Assembly: GCA_030278955.1 (NCBI GenBank)
Contig: JAOANR010000003.1
Location: forward strand, 26,861,227-26,925,226
Reading direction: 5' to 3'
Source of the DNA: Hygrophila difformis
Taxonomy: Eukaryota > Streptophyta > Magnoliopsida > Lamiales > Acanthaceae
Length of the DNA: 64,000 nt
Under the pieces are notes generated by a model, which saw nothing but the letters and a program-made list of their open reading frames with translations, was not told the origin of the DNA and made no database searches. The position numbers and the translations under genes were made by a program. Shown piece after piece: positions 56,764 through 64,000 of this stretch. The stretch's first letter is position 1; every line of letters begins with the position of its first letter.

Positions 56764-57656
56764 TGTTAACAGTGAAAAACTCTTGGGATGAAAGATCTCT
56801 CTTTTATTATGAATTTGGGGGAAGGCTTACAGGAAAAGTAAGAACAGATTACAGGAATTAAAGAAAACTGTAAAGGAATCGAAAGAAAACAATGAAAAGC
56901 AGTAAAATGCAGGAAAGCAGAAAGTAAAATAAAATAAAGACGCTCTCTGAGGAGAAGATTTCGGGGGTCTCCCGCAAGTCGGCCTAGGTTACACATATAT
57001 AGTGGTGAGTGATGAGAGCCTTCAAGTTGCACCTCAATCTCTCGTGTTGATTTGTTTCCTTCTAGACCGCTCTCTCTGATTTGTTTCCTTAACTGAGGGC
57101 CTCCATCCTGATTCTTGGCCTCCATCCTTGATCTTGGCCTCCATCCTAGGGCTGGCCTCCATCCTACGTCTTGGCCTCCATCCTAGGGTTGGCCTCCATC
57201 CTAGGGTTGGTCTCCATCTTGTTTGGCCTCCATGGCCTCCACCCTTACAGACGGCCTCCACCATCTCTTTGGGCCTCCATGGCCTCCACCCATACAGACG
57301 GCCTCCATCCTTACGGACGGCCTCCACCATCTCTTTGGGCCTCCATCTACGCGGCCTCCCTCTTCTGGGCTGTCTACGCGGCCTCCCTCTTCCGGGCTGT
57401 GTCTACGCGGCCTCTCTCTTCCGGGCTGTGTCTACGCGGCCTCTCTCTTCCGGGCTGTGTCTACGCGGCCTCCTTCTTCCGGGCTGTGTCTACGCGGCCT
57501 CCCTCTTCCGGATATATTTTACCCAATTGGGCTAATTTATTTAGACGAGCAACTCCATTGGGCTTAATATATTTTTGCTATGTTAACACCAACTGAGCTG
57601 AACACTTCAGACAAGCAGCTCCATTGGGCCTAATATATATTTTTGCTGGGTTAACA
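56764..57656 (-). repeat. LTR of the gag-only gypsy element (5' in element orientation)
   Basis: 893 bp with the same two minisatellites (about 57113-57230 and 57345-57511). One extra TTGATCTTGGCCTCCATCC-type unit explains the length difference. Confidence 0.92.
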
Positions 57657-57661
57657 CAAAC

Positions 57662-58172
57662 TAATTGGTATCTCCGTCAGAAAAAAAAAAAAAAAAAAAA
57701 ACTCTCCATCGATTGAGCCAATGTTGTCTCACAAAACTGCTACAGTCGAGCCACTCGGCCATGTCCAGCACGAGTTGCATTATAATTGTTCCCCTGCAAT
57801 TGAGTCTGAGCAGAGGTCTGATCAATCAAAGGGCCTAAAAGGGAAATAATCCAGTTGTCACTGGTGAGCAAGAGAAGCAGTTTCACCTATTTCTAGGGAC
57901 AAGGAAATAAAAGGTCACTCTGCTTCAACAAGGAGTTGCAGGAAGGTTGAAATTTCGAAGATACAGTTTCCTTCTAACAACTTGTTTCATCCATCCATTT
58001 CCCCACCTTTACCAAATGTTTTGTATGATTCTATTTCCAGGTTCATAAGCAGGGGTGGTCTGCCCTCGGACGGTCTGTGGACCTTGCAAAATATAACAAA
58101 CATGACAAACTGATTGCTGAACTGGATAATATTCTTAGTCCAAAGGGGAACTCAAGTCTCGGAACAAGATGA
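57662..58172 (+). pseudogene. ARF2: ARF2-like pseudogene, 3' part with start of the PB1 domain
   Basis: After the gypsy element the large exon continues with SDQSKGPK-like and ASTRSC text, then an intron with donor near 57946. An exon at 58038-58172 follows, reading VHKQGWSALGRSVDLAKYN and KLIAELDNIL, then ending early with NSSLGTR and a stop. In ARF2 this is the beginning of the C-terminal PB1 dimerisation domain; the remainder of PB1 is absent. A poly-A run at 57681-57701 interrupts the exon. Confidence 0.85.
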
Positions 58173-58184
58173 TTAGACGATTGT

Positions 58185-58490
58185 GTAAAATATAATTCTA
58201 AATGAGTACAAATAAAAATTGTATAAAATATATACTTGTATTTTGAAACTAGATGATTAGACGATTGTACAGGATCACACTTGACTATTTTTCACTAATT
58301 ACATCCTTACGATAATATTAAGTCAAAATTAAATAATAAACAATGTCAAAAGCCAAATAAACAACAAAGAAAATTATTATAATCTTAAACACAAATAGCT
58401 TACTATTTTAACTTCTAAACCCCACTAACTAATTAAATTAAGGTGCCCAAAAGAGACCAACCAAGTTTTGCGGGACGAAGAGAGTACTAT
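58185..58490. repeat. Stowaway-like MITE relic
   Basis: Contains GATTAGACGATTGT twice, TCACACTTGACTATTTT and AAACAATGTCAAA as in the MITE at 62900. It ends near GCGGGACGAAGAGAGTACT, a decayed GGACGGAGGGAGTA. The left end is lost. Confidence 0.5.
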
Positions 58491-58547
58491 TTATATGATA
58501 GGTACATATTTCTTTCTACAGGTTCTCTCTCTCTCTCTCTCTTTTTT

Positions 58548-58710
58548 TTTTTTTTTCTCTAGCCGAAGCTAGAGAAATAGTGGTGGGAGTCCATGTACAC
58601 AAATTAATTACAAATGGATAAATGGGAGGGATAATGAGTCGGATGGAGAATCAAACTTCCAATCCTAAGATTGGAAGGCATGGACTTGACCGCTTTGGCA
58701 AGTCGTCATC
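58548..58710 (-). mobile_element. tRNA-derived SINE, minus strand
   Basis: It reads leftward from ACGACTTGCCAAAGCGGTCA through GAAGTTTGATTCTCC (B-box like) to GGACTCCCACCACTATTTC, CTCTAGCTTCGGCTAGAG and a poly-A tail (the T-run near 58541). A CT microsatellite abuts the tail. It is in the same family as the SINEs at 17225 and 29850. Confidence 0.65.
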
Positions 58711-59840
58711 TGGATACATAAAATTCGAACACAAAAATACAAAATGAAACACGATAAACAGAAAGCTGCTCAAGTGCAGATAAGATTTCACTAAATTGTA
58801 GGGCAAATCTAGTTCAATATCACTAAAACAAACTATCATATCAAATTATGATTTGAATAATTATTCTCTTATATATATGAGATAAATACTTATCTTCTTT
58901 TTTACTTTTTTTTTAGCTTCGTTGTTGGCATTTGTGGTAATTTTAGGACTGATGACTTGTAGGAGCAGTTGAGGAATAATGGTTGATTAACTAACATTAA
59001 AACTTACATTGAGCAAGCTCGAGGTCAAGATTCTGCTCGTACCAGGCAAGAGGTTAATAACGCTTTTGGATTTTACCCATCTTGTTGAATACGTCATAGT
59101 TCTTGTTGAATTATCGGTGTTAGTTGTTTAACTACCTAACAGAGCCTGTTTAACTCTTTCATGACCTATACATTATGATTTAGAGCGGTAAGATTGGTAT
59201 CCATCTGATTGGAAATAAATTTAATTGACGAATGATATTTTTTATTATTGAAAATTACTTTCAACGAGAGTGAGTAAGCCTGGATTTGGTAGTGACATGG
59301 ATCCTGTTTGGAATATGGCCGCAAACTCTTTTACTCGGATTGATTTAACCCTGGTATGGGTGGCAGATGATCTGAGCCTCGTTTGGGTAGAACTACTATT
59401 GTTTTAACTACCTCGTTTGGGTCACGATTATGATGATCCACAATTGGTTGTGATAACTGGTGGCGTGAAATTATTTTCAAATTGGGAATGCGGTTGTTGA
59501 ATGTGAGATGTCTTTGTTAACATTGTCTGTGTATGTGTTCGATCTGATATGCAAGGATGGGACCAGTGTGTTGTGTATTTTCCCTATAGTTTGAATGTCT
59601 GTGATGCGAAAATCGAGTTTCTACGTGGGAGCAGTGTGAGGGTTTCAGGTGCGCGTAATGACTTGAATTCGCCTGGGTTGTGTGGCTTTGAGCTCTGGGT
59701 TAGTCCCCTGAAGGTTTTGCCTCCCTGAGCTCTGTTAGCTCCCCCTTGTAGGTTAGCTAGCAATGACTGTGTTGTATCTTAGGTTAGATAGGTGTATGTT
59801 ATGATGCACGCATCACGAGCATATTTATTTATATTATGTT
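58711..59840. other. Intergenic, possible decayed LTR, no intact gene
   Basis: A plus frame around 59555-59725 (CVVYFPYSLNVCDAKIEFLR) is open for about 55 codons, but I do not recognise it. The GAGCTCTG-repeat text after it resembles decayed long gypsy LTR sequence. Confidence 0.35.
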
Positions 59841-60789
59841 AACCAAACGCTTGATACAGGACAACTGAGTTGGTCCTTGCCAGCATCGCCAACACTATTC
59901 TTTTTTTCAAAAGAAAAAGCCAATAATGGAGGCTCGAAGTTTACACTGATCCTCAAATTCAGATCTTTTACCGCTGGTTTGAATGCGGAAAGTATTTTAC
60001 TCACATAATCTTTGGTTTTATCCAAATATTAAATGAAAATTTCCATTCAATTTAATACATTTGCGCTAAATAAATCTTTGCCATACATATAGGTGCACCT
60101 ATAATTTGTAATCATTGCATTCTCTAATTATACATACGTCCCACACAAAACCAAAATCCAACTTCACTTTGCTTAACAACATTCGTGACACTTCCCACCA
60201 AAAGCCCCAAAATCCCTGACGACTTATTATGCTGAAATGCATTTTTCACCATATGTTTAACATGCTGGATTTAGCATCTACTTTAAAGGCCGTTTAATAA
60301 ACGCGCCCAACTCGGTTCAGTTCTTTTATTAAACGAGTCGAGCTCAAATATTTACTACAGGAGTTCACTCGGTTGTTTAATAACTCTTCACAACTAATGT
60401 TTACGTGGAATGAAATCTTTGCTAGCATTGTTTTCTCAAAGGAAAAAGCCAATAATGAAGGATCGAAATTTACACTAATCCTCGAATCTAGCTCTTTTAC
60501 TGCTGGTTTGAATGCGGAAAGTATTTTAGTTGTACAATCTATTTTCTTTCCTTTCTTCTTTTTCCAAATTTGAATTTCGTATTTAATTACTTTTACGCAA
60601 AATAAATTTTTGCCATGTATATATAATATAATTTATTATAGGGTATAATACAGACATATATTTGGTTGTATGGAACAGAGGAAAATCATAACCGTTTATT
60701 TTCATCCAATGGTTATTATTGATTAAGGGCATAGTTGTCAAAAGAAATACTAATATTGTTGATTTGGGTAATAAATCTACATAGCATAT

Positions 60790-62110
60790 ACGGAGGCCAT
60801 ATTTAAATGTTTTAAATTTTCAAAATCTGATAAGATATTTAAATTCCTTGTATTGTGTAGATCGATTTCTATAAAAAGAACGTCCAAATCCGAGTTCATT
60901 TGAGAAGATTATAGCCATTTGAAGTTTTGCGATTATTTTCAGCAACAGAGTATGTACATCTCAGCGACAAGACCTACACAATTCAGCAACGGAGCCTTCA
61001 CAATTCAGCAACATTGCCTATTATTTCAGCGACATAGACTATGCAACAAAGCCGACGCAATAAACTTCGAATGGTTATAACTTTTTATAATGAACTCGGA
61101 TTTGGACGTTCTTTATATAAAAATCCATCTACTCGATGCAAAAATTATAAATATCTGTCAAATTTAATAAATTCCAAAAAAAATAAATAGCTCATATAAT
61201 GACGTCGCTGAAATGAATAGACCTATGTCGCTCAAATGAATATAATTAGTCGCTGAAATGCATAGGCTATGTCGCTGAATTATATATATGTTATGTTTCT
61301 GAATTGTATGGTTTTTGTCACTGAGGTATGTATGGTATGTCGCTGAAATGTTCTATCTGTATCGATGATGCCTTAAAAGTATCTGATACTCGTTGTTATG
61401 AGAATATGCTATTTTTCTATTATGAATTTCTGAAGTCTAATTAAATATTTAGATTCATTACATTGAGTAGCTAAATTTTCATATAAAAGAACATCGAAAT
61501 CTGAGTTCATATGAGAAAGTTAGAGCCATTTGAAATTTATTGCAATTTTCAGCGACGAAGCTTATACAATTCGACGACTGTGACGATAGAATTCAGCGAC
61601 ATTATATAAAGAATTCAGCGACATCACCTAAAGAATTCAGCGATGTAACCTATACAACAAAGTCTACGCAACAAACTTCAAATCTTTTGCAAATAAACTC
61701 GGATTTGGAAGTTCTTTATATGAAAATCTATCTACTCAATGCGAGGAATCTAGATATCTGATCAGATTTTAGAATTTCCAAATAGGAAAATAGCAGATTT
61801 TTAAATAACAACGTTGCCGATATGCATAGAACCATGTCGCTGAAATGAATACAATTATGTTGCTGAAATGAATAGAACCATGTTGCTTAATTACATAGGC
61901 TGTCGCTGAGTTGTAGAGGCAATGTCGCTGAATCGTGTAGGCTCCGTCGCTGAGGTGTAAATATTGAGTTGTTGAAATCGCAATAAACTTCAAATGTCTA
62001 TAATTTTATCAAATATACTCGAATTTGGACGTTCTTTATATGAAAATTTACCTATTCAATGCAAGGAATCTAAATTTTCTATCAAATTTCAGAAAATCCA
62101 ACTTGAGATA
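60790..62110. repeat. Alternating-orientation CAGCGACA foldback array
   Basis: Short ~21-bp units built on TTCAGCGACA occupy 60940-61055 and 61548-61660. Their reverse complement, TGTCGCTGAA, occupies about 61201-61355 and 61811-61978. Between the arrays lie ~120-bp modules containing CTCGGATTTGGACGTTCTTT or its complement: forward type at 60815-60930 and 61430-61548, inverted type at 61065-61190, 61668-61800 and 61983-62110. The structure thus repeats with a ~615-bp period and can fold back on itself. The repeat family is unknown to me. Confidence 0.75.
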
Positions 62111-62899
62111 TATAAGATTAAGAGAGACGAGAGATGTACAAGGATGATGATTGAGTAAAATGAATGAAGATAATTTACATTTTATTAAAATTACAAGAAT
62201 ACTCTTTATATTAATCTTAGCCATTAATTTTAATATTTGATCAATGATTGAGAAGCCTTCCGTATGGTGAAGATTTTTTTTTTCATCCGCACCATAACAC
62301 ATTTATTATAAATAAAATAGCTCACATACACGTGTACGATTATTACACATTATAAACCATTCCTCACTAACAATATTTCCCACCTTTAATTTGTAATCAT
62401 TGCATTGTATAATTACACATCCATTTCCAACACACAAAACCAGAATCTAGCGCCACTTTGATAAACAACCTTTGTGACGTTTCCTACGAAAAGCCCCAAA
62501 ATCCGGACGAGTTATTATGCTAAAATACTTTTTTTCATCATATGTTTAACGTGTTGGAACCAACATTTTTATTTTAATGCTCATTTTTGTTTATTAAACG
62601 AGCCGAGCTCATCAAGTATTTACTAGTCGAGTTCCCTCGCTCGTTTCACAACTATTGTTTCAGTGAAATGATCCTTGCTAGTAGTATCACCAACACCATT
62701 CTTTATCTAAGAAGAAAAGGCCAATAATGAAGGCTCGAAATTTACACTAATCCTCAAAGGCAGCTCTTTTACCGCTGGTTTGAATGTTGAAAGTATTTTA
62801 CTCGCACAATCTATTTTTCTTTCCAAATTAGAAAATTTAATTTCTTTTTGATTTAATACATTTACGCTACATAAATCTTTGTCGTACACGTATATAATA

Positions 62900-63158
62900 C
62901 TCCCTCCGTCCCACTTAACTTGTCTTGTTTCACTTTTGCACACAATCCAATGCACTTTTTCAACCGCTAATATCTTAAAATATATACAACAAAAAATTAT
63001 GTAAAATATATATTCTAAAACTACATGATTATACGATTCTAACAAGACCCAACTCGACTATTTTTTCTAAATATATATATGCAATAAAATCGAGTCAAAG
63101 TAGAAAAATAAGCAGTGTCAAAAAATCAAACAAGACACATTAGCTGAGACGGAGGGAG
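62900..63158. mobile_element. Stowaway MITE, 259 bp
   Basis: Ends CTCCCTCCGTCCC and GACGGAGGGAG are inverted repeats flanked by TA on both sides, the Tc1/mariner-type Stowaway signature. The AT-rich body contains CACACAATCCAATGCAC. Confidence 0.88.
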
Positions 63159-63486
63159 TATAATTCATAACAAAATAGCTCGCATACATGTGTACGATGG
63201 AGATGCATCAGGTCTTATGGACCATTCTCACTATAAAATTTCCTACCTTTAATTGTAATCATTGCATTCTCTAATTATACATACATTCCCAACACACAAA
63301 AACAGAATCCAGTTTCACTTTGCCTAACAAATAACAACCTTCATGACACTTCTTACCAAAAGCCCCAAAATCCCGGATGAGTTATTATTCTCAAATACTT
63401 TTTCATCAAAATGTGTTGAATCCAGCATTTTTTATGTTGGACATGAAAAATTATATTACTTCCTTTATACGGCTAAAAATGTTATA

Positions 63487-63745
63487 CTTCCTCCGTTTTT
63501 AAATGATAGCTACGTTGGAGAATTTGGCACTATTCACACAATCACTTTGACTTGAAGTTTTATCATAGTTATTCAAGTTAAAATATAGTCAATTGAGATC
63601 TTGTTAGATTCGTCTCGTCTTGTAGTTTTTAAATATCGAACTTTTAGAATTTTTACTTGTACCGAACTTGAGTTATTACTGATTTAAAATGTACATTGGA
63701 CTGCGTGCTGCGTGGGTCCGTAGCAAACAAAAAAAACGGAGGGAG
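63487..63745. mobile_element. Stowaway MITE, second copy, 259 bp
   Basis: Ends CTTCCTCCGTTTTTAA and AACGGAGGGAG are flanked by TA. Internally it has GACTGCGTGCTGCG and TAGATTCGTCTCGTC, shared in inverse order with the relic at 27220-27447. It belongs to a sister subfamily of the 62900 copy. Confidence 0.82.
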
Positions 63746-63801
63746 TATCACTTAATTTGAAAGTAAAATTGATTAGTTGACCCATTGCCTCTAACATTAA
63801 C

Positions 63802-64000
63802 CACTACAAGAAATTGCGGGATTCCCGACCGACAGGATGCGGTTGGCATTTCCGACCGCATCACTGACCGCAATCCGCGGTCGGAAATTTTTCCGCGTTT
63901 TGCATTACGCGGTTCTTTGCCGACTGTATTACCGACCGCAACAACGTTGGTCGATATTACCGACCGAATTACCGACCGCAATTGCGGTCGGAAATTTTTT
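63802..64000 (+). mobile_element. CACTA (En/Spm) transposon, left end, continues past the window
   Basis: CACTACAAGAAATTGCGGG is the canonical CACTA terminal repeat. It is followed by a dense subterminal array of GACCGCA/TGCGGTCGG motifs in both orientations, the usual transposase-binding repeats. The 3-bp target copy should be AAC (63799-63801). Whether the element is autonomous cannot be seen. Confidence 0.9.

Larger units (their letters stand above)
48691..57656 (-). mobile_element. Gag-only (TR-GAG type) Ty3/gypsy element with nested Helitron
   Basis: LTRs at 48691-49564 and 56764-57656 both start TGTTAAC and end GTTAACA. CAAAC is duplicated at 48686-48690 and 57657-57661. On the minus strand a primer-site-like TGGCACGCCCAGTGGGAC lies next to the 56764 LTR, and AAGGGGGGCATC lies next to the 49564 LTR, fixing the orientation. 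The only retroviral coding sequence is a gag with one frameshift; there is no protease, RT or integrase. Without the Helitron (4.5 kb) the element is about 4.4 kb. The LTRs differ by an 18-19 bp repeat-unit indel and roughly seven substitutions, so it is fairly young. It depends on an autonomous partner. Confidence 0.9.
59850..63430 (-). repeat. Tandem ~525-bp repeats with a conserved minus-strand frame
   Basis: The landmark CCAATAATG(G/A)AGG recurs at 59921, 60445 and 62721. The landmark TTGTAATCATTGCATT recurs at 60107, 62391 and 63255. The intact period is about 524 bp. On the minus strand all three copies of the first block read a similar peptide (KILSAFKPAVK, then RISVNF(E/D)P and LLAFSF), with a stop only in the third. 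The array is broken by the foldback block at about 60790-62110 and by the MITE at 62900. I do not recognise the peptide. Confidence 0.65.

Noticed and set aside
59555..59725. Host exon with CVVYFPYSLNVCDAKIEFLR
   Set aside because: No recognised family, no splice sites supporting it, and LTR-like surroundings.
60940..61978. CRISPR-like spaced repeats
   Set aside because: The units are degenerate, tandem and switch orientation; this is plant nuclear DNA.

Overview
This window is plant nuclear DNA from a eudicot, most likely an asterid and possibly Lamiales. The lineage is an inference from the R1-type (late-blight-like) CC-NB-ARC-LRR genes and from the mix of transposons. Only one host gene looks fully intact, an NLR at 23742-26450. 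The rest is transposon, transposon relic, or debris of intron-containing host genes. No rRNA, tRNA gene or CRISPR array was seen.

Layout. 1-9882: a non-autonomous Athila-like LTR retrotransposon. It has the tail of its 5' LTR, a tRNA-Asp-type primer site, a 2.66-kb non-coding internal region and a 5.9-kb 3' LTR. It sits inside an older antisense LTR of the same family (9883-10772). 11119-17074: a 5.96-kb inverted repeat with LTR-like TG...CA ends, flanked by a 5-bp duplication (ATTAC). 17225-23600: a SINE, a local direct duplication, a foldback element, and exon scraps of a SERAC1-like hydrolase and of 2-isopropylmalate synthase. 23742-26450: intact NLR1. 26650-34000: AT-rich intergenic DNA with a 5'-truncated LINE (16-bp TSD), a SINE, a hAT MITE (8-bp TSD), Stowaway-like MITEs and a degenerate copia-type LTR.

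34040-45718: NLR2, a direct duplicate of NLR1. It is split in its LRR region by a young 8.95-kb Sirevirus-type Ty1/copia element (35975-44927, minus strand, TSD TCAGG, LTRs differing by two substitutions and one 8-bp indel where compared by eye). The element has one uninterrupted gag-pol frame and a second, env-position ORF. 46429-58172: a scrap of NB-ARC sequence, then an ARF2-like pseudogene that keeps its introns. That pseudogene is split by a gag-only Ty3/gypsy element (48691-57656, TSD CAAAC), which itself carries a Helitron (49723-54270) holding fragments of at least two host genes. 58180-64000: a SINE, tandem ~525-bp repeats with a shared minus-strand reading frame, a foldback minisatellite of alternating orientation, two 259-bp Stowaway MITEs, and the start of a CACTA transposon at the window edge.

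How the parts fit. The locus is a two-member NLR tandem cluster. One copy is apparently functional. The other appears to have been intact until a recent retrotransposon insertion, and can now encode only a CC-NB-ARC fragment without the LRR. The flanking host genes are exon debris with introns retained, so they arose by DNA duplication rather than retrocopying. Four insertions (palindrome, Sirevirus, gypsy, LINE) are confirmed by target-site duplications visible in the sequence.
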